Positions 46,679 to 55,680 of a stretch of 64,000 nt of DNA are shown piece after piece. The notes under the pieces are model-generated. The model was not told where the DNA came from. It ran no database searches and saw only the letters and a program-made list of their open reading frames with translations. This DNA is from Streptomyces griseus. GTDB lineage: Bacteria > Actinomycetota > Actinomycetes > Streptomycetales > Streptomycetaceae. The position numbers and the translations under genes are program-made. The DNA lies in contig NZ_UAVD01000027.1 of the NCBI RefSeq assembly GCF_900460065.1, positions 248,001 to 312,000 on the forward strand. The letters run 5' to 3'. Within the stretch, counting starts at the first letter, position 1. Every line of letters begins with the position of its first letter.

Positions 46679-47337
46679 TGCGAATCGTCCTCGTCGGGCC
46701 TCCGGGTGCCGGCAAGGGAACGCAGGCTGCGTACCTTGCTCAGAACCTCTCGATTCCGCACATCGCCACGGGCGACCTCTTCCGCGCCAACATCAGCCAG
46801 GGCACCGACCTTGGCAAGCAGGCCCGCGCCTACATGGACGCGGGACAGCTGGTGCCGGACGAGGTCACCATCGGGATGGCCAAGGACCGTATGGCCCAGG
46901 CGGACGCCGCCGGCGGCTTCCTGCTGGACGGTTTCCCGCGGAACGTCGGACAGGCCGAAGCCCTTGACGTGATGCTCAAGGACGAGGGCGTGAAGCTCGA
47001 CGCGGTACTCGACCTGGAAGTCCCCGAGGACGAGGTCGTGAAGCGGATCGCGGGTCGCCGCGTCTGCCGCAACAACAGCGCGCACGTCTTCCACCTGACG
47101 TACAACCCGCCGAAGGCCGAGGGCGTCTGCGACGCCTGCGGCGGCGAGCTGTACCAGCGGGACGACGACAGCGAGGAGACGGTCCGTACCCGGCTGGAGG
47201 TCTACCACACGCAGACCGAGCCGATCATCGACTACTACCGGGCCCAGGGCCTGGTGGTGACCATCTCCGCGCTGGGCAAGGTCGCGGACGTGACCGCCCG
47301 CGCCATGGAGGCGCTGAAGGCCTCGGACGAGGGCTGA
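46678..47337 (+). CDS. adk: Adenylate kinase
   Basis: 219 residues. Interconverts ATP + AMP and 2 ADP. P-loop GPPGAGKGTQA at residues 7-17, AMP-binding ATGDLFRANI and DGFPRN. A long LID domain contains CRNNSAHVFHL...CDACG, where Cys/His residues could bind zinc. Coupled to secY by overlap. Confidence 0.97.
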   Translation: MRIVLVGPPGAGKGTQAAYLAQNLSIPHIATGDLFRANISQGTDLGKQARAYMDAGQLVPDEVTIGMAKDRMAQADAAGGFLLDGFPRNVGQAEALDVMLKDEGVKLDAVLDLEVPEDEVVKRIAGRRVCRNNSAHVFHLTYNPPKAEGVCDACGGELYQRDDDSEETVRTRLEVYHTQTEPIIDYYRAQGLVVTISALGKVADVTARAMEALKASDEG

Positions 47338-47368
47338 GCGTCACCACCGCACCACCCGTAGTGCAAGC

Positions 47369-47398
47369 CGGCCGCGGCGCCCCAGGGCGCCGCGGCCG
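47369..47398 (+). terminator. Hairpin between adk and map
   Basis: Perfect 13-bp stem (CGGCCGCGGCGCC at 47369-47381, complement 47386-47398) with loop CCAG, 31 bases after adk. It may separate secY-adk from map-infA transcripts. Confidence 0.6.
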
Positions 47399-47469
47399 AC
47401 TGCTTGCGCCCGTATCGTTGAACACGCCGAGCCGTACCCGTCACCGTCGATGCAGAGAGGCGCCGAGCA

Positions 47470-48306
47470 ATGGTGCAGATCAAGACCCCCGAGCAGATCG
47501 CGAAGATGCGCGAGGCGGGCCTGGTGGTCGCTGCCATTCACGCCGCCACCCGTGAGGCGGCCGTTCCCGGGGCCACCACGCACGACCTGGACCAGGTCGC
47601 CCGCAAGGTGATCGCCGACCACGGCGCCACGTCGAACTTCCTGGGGTACGGCGGGTTCCCCGCGACCATCTGCACCTCGGTCAACGAGGTCGTCGTCCAC
47701 GGCATCCCGGACGAGAAGACGGTGCTGAAGGACGGCGACATCATCTCGATCGACGCCGGCGCGATCGTCGACGGCTGGCACGGCGACGCGGCCTACACCG
47801 CCTTCGTGGGCACCGGTCACGCTCCGGAGCTGGTCGAGCTCTCCCGGGTGACCGAGGAGTCCATGTGGGCCGGGATCGCCGCCATGAAGGTGAACAACCG
47901 CCTGGTCGACATCTCCCGGGCGATCGAGTCCTTCATCCGCCGCCAGCCCCGCCCGGCGACCGGCAAGTACGGGATCATCGAGGACTTCGGCGGCCACGGC
48001 ATCGGCACCGAGATGCACATGGACCCGCACCTGCTGAACTACGTCTCCCGCAAGCGCGGCAAGGGCATCAAGCTGGTGCCCGGCGTCTGCCTGGCGATCG
48101 AGCCCATGGTCTCCCTCGGCACGGCGCGGACGGAGACCCTCGCCGACGACTGGACGGTCATCACGACGGACGGCACCTGGTCCTCGCACTGGGAGCACTC
48201 CATCGCGCTGACCGAGCAGGGCCCGCTGGTGCTGACCGCCCCGGACTGCGGCCGGGCGAAGCTCGCGGAGTACGGCGTGGAGGCGGCGCCCGACCCTCTC
48301 GGGTGA
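47470..48306 (+). CDS. map: Methionine aminopeptidase type I
   Basis: 278 residues, ATG with AGAGAGG upstream. Removes N-terminal Met from new proteins with a dinuclear metal centre. The five ligands are seen in ISIDAGAIVDGWHGDAA (two Asp), GHGIGTEMH (His), AIEPMV (Glu) and HWEHSIALTE (Glu). Normal type Ia length with no N-terminal zinc finger. Confidence 0.96.
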   Translation: MVQIKTPEQIAKMREAGLVVAAIHAATREAAVPGATTHDLDQVARKVIADHGATSNFLGYGGFPATICTSVNEVVVHGIPDEKTVLKDGDIISIDAGAIVDGWHGDAAYTAFVGTGHAPELVELSRVTEESMWAGIAAMKVNNRLVDISRAIESFIRRQPRPATGKYGIIEDFGGHGIGTEMHMDPHLLNYVSRKRGKGIKLVPGVCLAIEPMVSLGTARTETLADDWTVITTDGTWSSHWEHSIALTEQGPLVLTAPDCGRAKLAEYGVEAAPDPLG

Positions 48307-48383
48307 TGTGACCCCCCGGGGAGGTCTAAGGATCACTCCGGCTGGGCAAACTTGACGGATTCGTCTTTTGGAGTCCGCTGACG

Positions 48384-48389
48384 TAGACT
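48384..48389 (+). promoter_or_regulatory. Candidate infA promoter -10
   Basis: TAGACT at 48384-48389 is a good -10. The best -35 at proper spacing is only TTCGTC (48360-48365, 18-base spacer); a better TTGACG at 48352 is too far. It would begin the infA-rpmJ-rpsM-rpsK-rpoA-rplQ transcript. Confidence 0.4.
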
Positions 48390-48479
48390 GACTCGTCGGC
48401 TCTCGTGCATCCGTGTGCCCGCATATCAGCACACGGAGAAGCAGGAGTCGATCAAGGTAGCCGATTCGAAAGGCGAAGC

Positions 48480-48701
48480 GTGGCCAAGAAGCAAGGTGCC
48501 ATCGAGATTGAGGGCACCGTGATCGAGTCCCTCCCGAACGCAATGTTCAAGGTGGAGCTCCAGAACGGTCACAAGGTCCTGGCGCACATCAGCGGCAAGA
48601 TGCGGATGCACTACATCCGAATCCTCCCCGATGACCGGGTTGTGGTGGAGCTCTCTCCGTACGACCTGACGCGTGGCCGGATCGTCTACCGCTACAAGTA
48701 G
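48480..48701 (+). CDS. infA: Translation initiation factor IF-1
   Basis: 73 residues, GTG at 48480. OB-fold factor blocking the A site at initiation. [49 protein letters not shown]-type sequence is complete (here with PDD). It leads the alpha-type operon. Confidence 0.97.
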   Translation: [73 protein letters not shown]

Positions 48702-48760
48702 ATCTTGCCGGCACCCCGTTTCGGCGGGTGATGGCACTGACCCGGAGAACCTGACATCCC

Positions 48761-48874
48761 ATGAAGGTCAAGCCGAGCGTCAAGAAGATCTGCGACAAGT
48801 GCAAGGTGATCCGCCGTCACGGTCGGGTCATGGTCATCTGCGACAACCTGCGCCACAAGCAGCGCCAGGGCTGA
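48761..48874 (+). CDS. rpmJ: 50S ribosomal protein L36, zinc-binding form
   Basis: 37 residues: MKVKPSVKKICDKCKVIR then VICDNLRHKQRQG. Ligands Cys11, Cys14, Cys27 and His32 make it the zinc-containing form. ATG is preceded by GGAGAA. It lies between infA and rpsM. Confidence 0.97.
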   Translation: MKVKPSVKKICDKCKVIRRHGRVMVICDNLRHKQRQG

Positions 48875-49068
48875 CGCACGACCGCCTGCATCTCGCAGTT
48901 CTTCGCGCGACGCACGTAATACGTACATACGCAGTACCCGTCCAAGCCACGGCTGACGACACCTCCGGCGGGGGCCGGGGACCCGGACGTACCACTGCTC
49001 CTCGTGAGCGGTCGGCGGCCGGGAGTGGCACTGCGGAAGACCCCCGATCTAACAACTGGAGCCATTGA

Positions 49069-49449
49069 ATGGCACGCGTTTCAGGTGTTGACATCCCGCG
49101 CGAAAAGCGCGTGGAGGTTGCCCTCACCTACGTCTTCGGTATCGGGCGCACCCGGTCCAAGGAGATCCTCGCCTCCACCGGCGTGAACCCGAACACCCGC
49201 GTTCGCGACCTGGCCGAGGAAGACCTCGTCAAGATCCGCGAGCACGTGGACGCCAACCTCCGCACCGAGGGTGACCTCCGCCGTGAGGTCCAGGCGAACA
49301 TCCGCCGCAAGGTCGAGATCGGCTGCTACCAGGGCATCCGCCACCGTCGTGGCCTGCCGGTCCACGGTCAGCGCACCAGCACGAACGCCCGTACCCGCAA
49401 GGGCCCGCGTCGCGCCATCGCCGGTAAGAAGAAGCCGGGCAAGAAGTAG
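49069..49449 (+). CDS. rpsM: 30S ribosomal protein S13
   Basis: 126 residues. 30S head protein in contact with L5 and P-site tRNA. MARVSGVDIPREKRVEVALTYVFGIG and the basic C-terminus NARTRKGPRRAIAGKKKPGKK are canonical. The 194-base gap before it holds no gene. Confidence 0.98.
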   Translation: MARVSGVDIPREKRVEVALTYVFGIGRTRSKEILASTGVNPNTRVRDLAEEDLVKIREHVDANLRTEGDLRREVQANIRRKVEIGCYQGIRHRRGLPVHGQRTSTNARTRKGPRRAIAGKKKPGKK

Positions 49450-49553
49450 TCCTCAGCGGACGCACTGCGGAGCTCCGGCTCTCCGGAATCCGCAGCAACC
49501 AGCGGTCTTCGCTGTAGGACCGATCACCTCCCCTCTCCATCTGGAGTCAAGAC

Positions 49554-49958
49554 ATGCCCCCCAAGGGTCGTCAGGGCGCAGCCAAGAAGGTGCGTCGCAA
49601 GGAAAAGAAGAACGTCGCTCACGGCCACGCGCACATCAAGAGCACGTTCAACAACACCATCGTCTCGATCACGGACCCCTCGGGCAACGTGATCTCCTGG
49701 GCCTCCGCCGGCCACGTCGGCTTCAAGGGCTCGCGCAAGTCCACCCCCTTCGCCGCGCAGATGGCCGCCGAGTCGGCCGCCCGCCGCGCGCAGGAGCACG
49801 GCATGCGCAAGGTGGACGTCTTCGTCAAGGGTCCCGGCTCCGGCCGTGAGACCGCGATCCGTTCGCTCCAGGCCACCGGCCTGGAGGTCGGTTCGATCCA
49901 GGACGTCACCCCGACGCCGCACAACGGCTGCCGTCCGCCGAAGCGTCGCCGCGTCTGA
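49554..49958 (+). CDS. rpsK: 30S ribosomal protein S11
   Basis: 134 residues. Platform protein near the Shine-Dalgarno helix. AHIKSTFNNTIVSITDPSGNVISWASAG and the C-terminal TPTPHNGCRPPKRRRV are intact. rpsD, which follows rpsK in many bacteria, is absent here, as in Streptomyces generally. Confidence 0.98.
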   Translation: MPPKGRQGAAKKVRRKEKKNVAHGHAHIKSTFNNTIVSITDPSGNVISWASAGHVGFKGSRKSTPFAAQMAAESAARRAQEHGMRKVDVFVKGPGSGRETAIRSLQATGLEVGSIQDVTPTPHNGCRPPKRRRV

Positions 49959-50002
49959 CCCGCAGCGGCCGGTGACGGCCGTGCGTCAGTAGCGCCGGGT
50001 CC

Positions 50003-50034
50003 GGGCGGTACGCCTCTTACGGGGCGTACCGCCC
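50003..50034 (+). terminator. Hairpin between rpsK and rpoA
   Basis: Perfect 12-bp stem (GGGCGGTACGCC at 50003-50014, complement 50023-50034), eight-base loop, followed by the T-containing GTACCCTTGTTACATC. It occupies the place where rpsD lies in other bacteria. A partial terminator or processing site is likely. Confidence 0.55.
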
Positions 50035-50095
50035 GTACCCTTGTTACATCTGTCGGGCATCAAATAGTGGGTGCCCACGACTGAAGGATCACCGC

Positions 50096-51118
50096 ATGCT
50101 TATCGCTCAGCGTCCGTCGCTGACCGAAGAGGTCGTCGACGAGTTCCGCTCCCGGTTCGTGATCGAGCCGCTGGAGCCGGGCTTCGGTTACACCCTCGGC
50201 AACTCCCTCCGCCGTACGCTCCTCTCCTCGATCCCCGGTGCGGCTGTCACCAGCATCCGGATCGACGGTGTCCTGCACGAGTTCACCACCGTGCCGGGCG
50301 TCAAGGAGGACGTCACCGACCTCATCCTCAACATCAAGCAGCTGGTCGTCTCCTCGGAGCACGACGAGCCGGTCGTGATGTACCTGCGCAAGCAGGGCCC
50401 GGGTCTGGTCACCGCCGCCGACATCGCGCCCCCGGCCGGTGTCGAGGTGCACAACCCCGACCTCGTTCTCGCCACGCTCAACGGCAAGGGCAAGCTGGAG
50501 ATGGAGCTGACCGTCGAGCGCGGTCGCGGCTACGTCTCCGCCGTCCAGAACAAGCAGGTCGGCCAGGAGATCGGCCGCATCCCGGTCGACTCCATCTACT
50601 CGCCGGTGCTCAAGGTCACGTACAAGGTCGAGGCGACCCGTGTCGAGCAGCGCACCGACTTCGACAAGCTGATCGTCGACGTCGAGACCAAGCAGGCCAT
50701 GCGTCCCCGTGACGCCATGGCGTCGGCCGGCAAGACCCTGGTCGAGCTGTTCGGTCTGGCGCGCGAGCTCAACATCGACGCCGAGGGCATCGACATGGGC
50801 CCGTCCCCGACGGACGCCGCTCTCGCCGCCGATCTGGCCCTGCCGATCGAGGAGCTGGAGCTCACGGTCCGTTCGTACAACTGCCTCAAGCGCGAGGGCA
50901 TCCACTCCGTGGGTGAGCTCGTGGCCCGCTCCGAGGCGGACCTGCTCGACATCCGCAACTTCGGCGCCAAGTCGATCGACGAGGTCAAGGCGAAGCTGGC
51001 CGGTATGGGCCTCGCGCTCAAGGACTCGCCTCCCGGCTTCGACCCGACCGCCGCCGCCGACGCCTTCGGCGCCGACGACGACGCGGACGCCGGTTTCGTG
51101 GAGACCGAGCAGTACTGA
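50096..51118 (+). CDS. rpoA: RNA polymerase alpha subunit
   Basis: 340 residues. Its N-terminal domain dimerises and starts polymerase assembly (FVIEPLEPGFGYTLGNSLRRTLLSSIPGAAVTSI). The C-terminal domain binds UP elements and activators (LELTVRSYNCLKREGIHSVGELVARSEADLLDIRNFGAKSIDEVKAKL). Normal length, with an acidic tail. Confidence 0.98.
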   Translation: MLIAQRPSLTEEVVDEFRSRFVIEPLEPGFGYTLGNSLRRTLLSSIPGAAVTSIRIDGVLHEFTTVPGVKEDVTDLILNIKQLVVSSEHDEPVVMYLRKQGPGLVTAADIAPPAGVEVHNPDLVLATLNGKGKLEMELTVERGRGYVSAVQNKQVGQEIGRIPVDSIYSPVLKVTYKVEATRVEQRTDFDKLIVDVETKQAMRPRDAMASAGKTLVELFGLARELNIDAEGIDMGPSPTDAALAADLALPIEELELTVRSYNCLKREGIHSVGELVARSEADLLDIRNFGAKSIDEVKAKLAGMGLALKDSPPGFDPTAAADAFGADDDADAGFVETEQY

Positions 51119-51187
51119 GTCGCCTCCCGGCTGGGGTGCCCGGTTTCGCGGGTGCCCCGGGCCGGGGCTGAGGCTCTGTCCTCAAAC

Positions 51188-51214
51188 GCCGGGCGGGCTT
51201 GATCGCCGCCCGGC
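51188..51214 (+). terminator. Hairpin between rpoA and rplQ
   Basis: Nine-bp stem (GCCGGGCGG at 51188-51196, complement 51206-51214) with a nine-base loop, in a 181-base gap. No U-run follows. Confidence 0.45.
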
Positions 51215-51299
51215 AGCCATGACTTCCGGGAGGCGTCCGCCTCGCGGGAACTGACATCGGTACCTGATACGGCCGGTGCAGCACACAAGGAGAATCACC

Positions 51300-51827
51300 A
51301 TGCCGCGTCCCGCAAAGGGTGCCCGTCTGGGCGGCAGCGCCGCGCACGAGAAGCTGCTCCTCGCCAACCTGGCGAAGTCGCTGTTCGAGCACGGCCGCAT
51401 CACGACGACCGAGGCCAAGGCCCGCCGCCTGCGTCCGGTCGCCGAGCGCCTCGTCACCAAGGCGAAGAAGGGCGACATCCACAACCGTCGCCTGGTGCTC
51501 CAGACGATCACGGACAAGAGCGTCGTCCACACGCTCTTCACCGAGATCGCTCCCCGGTACGAGAACCGCCCCGGTGGTTACACCCGTATCACCAAGATCG
51601 GCAACCGTCGTGGCGACAACGCCCCGATGGCGGTCATCGAGCTGGTCGAGGCGCTGACCGTGGCCCAGCAGGCCACCGGTGAGGCCGAGGCCGCGACGAA
51701 GCGTGCGGTCAAGGAAGACGCCCTCAAGAAGGACGAGGCCCCCGCGGCCGAGTCCGTCGAGGACGCCAAGCCGGCCGAGGACGCGCCCGCCGCGGAAGCG
51801 GCCGACGACAAGGGCAAGGACGCCTGA
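51300..51827 (+). CDS. rplQ: 50S ribosomal protein L17
   Basis: 175 residues from ATG at 51300 (AAGGAGAATC upstream). MPRPAKGARLGGSAAHEKLLLANLAKSLFEH and RYENRPGGYTRITKIGNRRGDNAPMAVIELV are canonical. A ~50-residue Ala/Glu/Asp-rich tail extends the bacterial core, as in other streptomycetes. Confidence 0.97.
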   Translation: MPRPAKGARLGGSAAHEKLLLANLAKSLFEHGRITTTEAKARRLRPVAERLVTKAKKGDIHNRRLVLQTITDKSVVHTLFTEIAPRYENRPGGYTRITKIGNRRGDNAPMAVIELVEALTVAQQATGEAEAATKRAVKEDALKKDEAPAAESVEDAKPAEDAPAAEAADDKGKDA

Positions 51828-51846
51828 GCGTTCTGAGGACCACGGG

Positions 51847-51887
51847 ACGGGCCCGCACCACCCTTCGGGGCGGTGCGGGCCCGTTTC
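51847..51887 (+). terminator. Terminator after rplQ
   Basis: Thirteen-bp stem (ACGGGCCCGCACC at 51847-51859, complement 51872-51884), plus a three-bp inner stem capped by UUCG, followed by TTCG. It ends the alpha operon 20 bases after rplQ; truA starts 31 bases later. Confidence 0.82.
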
Positions 51888-51917
51888 GCTGACCAGGGGT
51901 GTGGAGAGGGAGACACG

Positions 51918-52772
51918 GTGAGTGACCAGGCCGAGCCCGGTTTCGTACGGGTACGACTGGACCTGTCCTACGACGGCAAGGATTTCTCCGGCTGGGCGAA
52001 GCAGACCAGCCGGCGCACGGTGCAGGGCGAGATCGAGGACGCGCTGCGGACCGTGACCCGCTCGTCGGTGACGTACGACCTGACGGTGGCGGGCCGCACG
52101 GACGCCGGGGTGCACGCACGCGGCCAGGTGGCCCATGTGGACCTGCCGGAGGCGGTCTGGGCGGAGCACGAGGAGAAGCTGCTGAGGCGGCTGGCGGGCC
52201 GGCTGCCGCTGGACGTGCGGATCTGGCGGGCGGCCCCGGCCCCGGCAGGGTTCAACGCCCGGTTCTCCGCGCTGTGGCGGCGGTACGCGTACCGGGTGGG
52301 AGACCGGCCCGGGGGCGTCGATCCGCTGACCCGGGGTCATGTGCTGTGGCACGACCGGCCGTTGGACCTGGACGCGATGAACGAGGCCGCCGCGCTCATG
52401 GTCGGCGAGCACGACTTCGCCGCGTACTGCAAGAAGCGCGAGGGCGCGACGACCATCCGTACGCTCCAGAAGCTGAGGTGGGTACGGGACCCGGCGACCG
52501 GAGTCCTCACCGCGACCGTGCAGGCGGACGCGTTCTGCCACAACATGGTGCGGGCGTTGATCGGGGCGGCGCTGTTCGTCGGCGACGGCCGCCGTCCGGC
52601 CGCCTGGCCCGCCGAGGTGCTCGCCGCGAAGGTGCGCGACCCGGGGGTGCACGTCGTGCGCCCGCACGGGCTGACGCTGGAGGAAGTCGCCTACCCGGCC
52701 GACGCGTTGCTGGCCGCCCGTGCCGCGGAGGCGCGGAACGTGCGGACGCTGCCGGGAGCGGGCTGCTGCTGA
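51918..52772 (+). CDS. truA: tRNA pseudouridine(38-40) synthase
   Basis: 284 residues, GTG at 51918. Converts U38-U40 of tRNA anticodon arms to pseudouridine. The catalytic Asp lies in TVAGRTDAGVHARGQ. RLDLSYDGKDFSGWAKQ and ADAFCHNMVRALIGAAL are family motifs. It lies behind a terminator, so expression is by readthrough or a weak local promoter. Confidence 0.96.
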   Translation: MSDQAEPGFVRVRLDLSYDGKDFSGWAKQTSRRTVQGEIEDALRTVTRSSVTYDLTVAGRTDAGVHARGQVAHVDLPEAVWAEHEEKLLRRLAGRLPLDVRIWRAAPAPAGFNARFSALWRRYAYRVGDRPGGVDPLTRGHVLWHDRPLDLDAMNEAAALMVGEHDFAAYCKKREGATTIRTLQKLRWVRDPATGVLTATVQADAFCHNMVRALIGAALFVGDGRRPAAWPAEVLAAKVRDPGVHVVRPHGLTLEEVAYPADALLAARAAEARNVRTLPGAGCC

Positions 52773-52793
52773 GTCCCGGCCCCGGGCGTCGGG

Positions 52794-53645
52794 TCAGCCG
52801 TTGGGCTCGGCCGCGGCCTGGGAGGCCTGGAGCTGTCCCCGGCGGTGGATCTGACGGAAGGTGAAGTTCGTCAGGTCCTTGTTGACCGCGTAGACGTTCT
52901 CGTCGGCGGTGGTGACCCGCTTGCCGTTCACGAACCCGCCGACGGTGAAGTAGGCGTAGCGACCGTAGGAGTTGGCGGTGCGCAGGCAGACCGTGCCGCC
53001 CCGGCAGAAGGTGTCGACACCGCCGCCGCTGAGGGAGGCGAGGCCGCCCGAGGACTGGTCGACGGCCTTCTTCGCGCGGGCCTCCGTCGAGAAGACGGCG
53101 ACGCCGACGGTGACCGCCACCCCGTCCTTGCGGTAGGTGGCCCGGATGAGCTGCTCGCAGCCGTTGTTCGCGAGGACCGTGCCGAGCGCGCCCTGGGTGC
53201 CCGTCGCGCACTTCGCGGTGGTGTCCGTCGCGCCCTTGAGGTGGACGCGGTCGCCCATGGTGAGCTTCTTGCCGGGGAAGAACCCGTCGACGGTGACGGG
53301 CGCCTTGTCCTTGTCGGCGCTGGATATGTAGTCCTTGGGGTCCGGCGGGGGAGGCGGTGCGACCGAGGAGAACGAGGGCGCGGGCGCGGAGGTGTCCTCG
53401 GGGAGGTCGGCGGGGGCGGGCAGTCGGCTCGCGTTCCTGTCGCCCTTGCCGGCGCCGCCGCCGTTCGACGTGACCACGGCCGTGGTCACGATCGCGCCGA
53501 TCGCCACGGTGGCCAGCGCGCCACCGCCGATCATCATCAGCTTCTTCCGGCGGGCGCGCGCCGCGGATTCCTCCGCCAGCGCCGCCCAGTCCGGAGTCCC
53601 GTCGCCCCCGGGCCCCCAGGAGGCCCCCCCTTGCCCAAAGCTCAT
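52794..53645 (-). CDS. Membrane-anchored hypothetical protein
   Basis: 283 residues, ATG at 53645. A short cytoplasmic N-terminus (~35 residues) and one membrane helix (LMMIGGGALATVAIGAIVTTAVV) are followed by a Pro/Ser/Ala-rich linker and a ~190-residue external domain. That domain has four cysteines (KCATGTQ, NGCEQLIRATY, FCRGGTVCLR) that could form two disulfides. It converges on truA and is divergent from the ABC-F gene. Function unknown. Confidence 0.75.
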   Translation of the reverse strand: MSFGQGGASWGPGGDGTPDWAALAEESAARARRKKLMMIGGGALATVAIGAIVTTAVVTSNGGGAGKGDRNASRLPAPADLPEDTSAPAPSFSSVAPPPPPDPKDYISSADKDKAPVTVDGFFPGKKLTMGDRVHLKGATDTTAKCATGTQGALGTVLANNGCEQLIRATYRKDGVAVTVGVAVFSTEARAKKAVDQSSGGLASLSGGGVDTFCRGGTVCLRTANSYGRYAYFTVGGFVNGKRVTTADENVYAVNKDLTNFTFRQIHRRGQLQASQAAAEPNG

Positions 53646-53712
53646 GCGCGCAGTTTAGGGCTATCGGTAAACCGGTTGGGCCGGGAGTTCGCGGACCGTG
53701 ACAATGCTCGGT

Positions 53713-55332
53713 ATGGGACATCTCGAAGCGGGCCACCTGGAGTACTACCTACCGGACGGGCGGGTGCTGCTCGGCGACGCCTCGTTCCGGGTGGCGGACG
53801 GGGCGGTCGTCGCGCTCGTCGGGGCGAACGGGGCGGGCAAGACGACTCTGCTGCGGCTGCTCGCCGGTGAGCTCCAGCCGCACGGCGGCACGGTGTCGGT
53901 GAGCGGCGGGCTCGGCGTGATGCCGCAGTTCGTGGGCTCGGTGCGGGACGAGCGCACGGTGCGGGACCTGCTGGTGTCCGTGGCGCAGCCGCGGATCCGG
54001 GAGGCCGCGAAGGCCGTCGACGCCGCCGAGGAACGCATCCTCACGGTCGACGACGAGGCCGCGCAGATGGCGTACGCGCAGGCGCTGAGCGACTGGGCGG
54101 AGGCGCGCGGGTACGAGGCCGAGACGGTCTGGGACATGTGCACCATGGCCGCGCTGGGCGTCCCGTACGACAAGGCGCAGTGGCGCGAGGTCCGCACGCT
54201 CAGCGGCGGTGAGCAGAAGCGGCTGGTGCTGGAGGCGCTGCTGCGGGGGCCCGACGAGGTCCTGCTGCTGGACGAGCCGGACAACTATCTGGACGTGCCG
54301 GGGAAGCGGTGGCTGGAGGGAAAGCTGAAGGAGACGCGCAAGACGGTCCTCTTCGTCTCCCACGACCGGGAGCTGCTGTCCCGTGCCGCCGAGAAGATCG
54401 TCAGTGTCGAGCCGAGTCCGGCGGGCAGCGACGTATGGGTGCACGGCGGCGGCTTCGCCACGTACCACGACGCGCGCAAGGAGCGCTTCGCCCGCTTCGA
54501 GGAGCTGCTGCGGCGCTGGCAGGAGGAGCACGCCCGGCTGAAGGCGCTCGTCCTGCGGATGCGGCAGCAGGCGGCGAACAGCCCCGACATGGCGAACCGC
54601 TACCACGCGATGCAGACCCGCTTCAAGAAGTTCGAGGAGGCCGGCCCGCCGCCGGAGCCGCCGCGCGAGCAGGACATCAGGATGCGGCTGCGCGGCGGCC
54701 GGACCGGGGTGCGGGCGGTCACCTGCAAGGGCCTGGAGCTGACCGGGCTGATGAAGCCGTTCGACCTGGAGATCTTCTACGGGGAGCGCGTCGCGGTCCT
54801 CGGCTCCAACGGGTCGGGCAAGTCGCACTTCCTGCGGCTGCTGGCGGGGGAGCCGGTGGCGCACACGGGGGAGTGGAAGCTCGGGGCGCGGGTCGTGCCC
54901 GGGCACTTCGCGCAGACGCACGCGCATCCGGAGCTGCTCGGCAGGACGCTGGTGGACATCCTGTGGTCCGAGCACGCCAAGGACCGGGGCGGGGCGATGT
55001 CGGTGCTGCGGCGGTACGAACTGGAGCGGCAGGGGGACCAGCCGTTCGAGAAGCTGTCCGGCGGGCAGCAGGCACGGTTCCAGATCCTGCTGCTGGAGCT
55101 GGCGGGGACCACGGCGCTGCTCCTGGACGAGCCGACGGACAACCTGGACCTGGAGTCGGCGGAGGCGTTGCAGGACGGTCTGGAGGTGTACGACGGCACG
55201 GTGATGGCCGTCACGCACGACCGGTGGTTCGCGAAGTCCTTCGACCGCTATCTGGTCTTCGGGTCGGACGGGGTCGTGCGGGAGACGACGGAGCCGGTGT
55301 GGGACGAGCGGAGGGTTGACCGGGTGCGGTGA
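53713..55332 (+). CDS. ABC-F family ATPase
   Basis: 539 residues from ATG at 53713; ATG 53704 or GTG 53698 are alternative starts, none with a strong ribosome site. Two fused ATPase domains and no membrane segments. Domain 1: Walker A GANGAGKTT, signature LSGGEQKRL, Walker B LLLDEPDNYLDVP. A charged linker follows (residues ~245-300). Domain 2: Walker A GSNGSGKSH, signature LSGGQQARF, Walker B LLLDEPTDNLDLES. ABC-F proteins act on ribosomes in translation quality control or antibiotic protection. This copy cannot be assigned to a resistance class from sequence alone. Confidence 0.88.
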   Translation: MGHLEAGHLEYYLPDGRVLLGDASFRVADGAVVALVGANGAGKTTLLRLLAGELQPHGGTVSVSGGLGVMPQFVGSVRDERTVRDLLVSVAQPRIREAAKAVDAAEERILTVDDEAAQMAYAQALSDWAEARGYEAETVWDMCTMAALGVPYDKAQWREVRTLSGGEQKRLVLEALLRGPDEVLLLDEPDNYLDVPGKRWLEGKLKETRKTVLFVSHDRELLSRAAEKIVSVEPSPAGSDVWVHGGGFATYHDARKERFARFEELLRRWQEEHARLKALVLRMRQQAANSPDMANRYHAMQTRFKKFEEAGPPPEPPREQDIRMRLRGGRTGVRAVTCKGLELTGLMKPFDLEIFYGERVAVLGSNGSGKSHFLRLLAGEPVAHTGEWKLGARVVPGHFAQTHAHPELLGRTLVDILWSEHAKDRGGAMSVLRRYELERQGDQPFEKLSGGQQARFQILLLELAGTTALLLDEPTDNLDLESAEALQDGLEVYDGTVMAVTHDRWFAKSFDRYLVFGSDGVVRETTEPVWDERRVDRVR

Positions 55333-55466
55333 CCTCCTGCGGTCGGCGGCGGGGGTGTGTGGCAGGGGCGGTGCGGTGCGGGGTGCCGTGCGGCGCCGTC
55401 GCGGGGGCACTGCCCCCGGGCCCCCGCGCCTCGAACGCCGGCGGGGCTGGAAGGTGTGGGGGCGTT

Positions 55467-55496
55467 TTGACCCGTGCGGGGGGTCCCCGGTAGGCT
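55467..55496 (+). promoter_or_regulatory. rplM-rpsI promoter
   Basis: TTGACC (55467-55472), an 18-base spacer and TAGGCT (55491-55496). The -35 lies within TTTTGACCC, as at the rpsL promoter. It gives a leader of about 180 bases. Confidence 0.65.
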
Positions 55497-55680
55497 CTCC
55501 GTTTGTTATACGTATTGGCTTCGTCGTTCTCACGCGAAGGGCCTTACGTAGGTTCCCTGGAGCAGTTACCAGTGGCTCGCATACGGGCAGCGTCCCCGGC
55601 ATTGTGAGCCCCAGCTGCATGATCGCTTCAAGGGTGCCGTGTGTCTGGATCCCATCCACTGAAGAAGCGAAGGCTGCGAA
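55497..55680 (+). promoter_or_regulatory. rplM leader
   Basis: About 180 bases with no gene. It is less GC-rich than its surroundings (GTTTGTTATACGTATTGG near 55501). The CCGACC hairpin of the rpsL and rpsJ leaders is not present here. Confidence 0.45.
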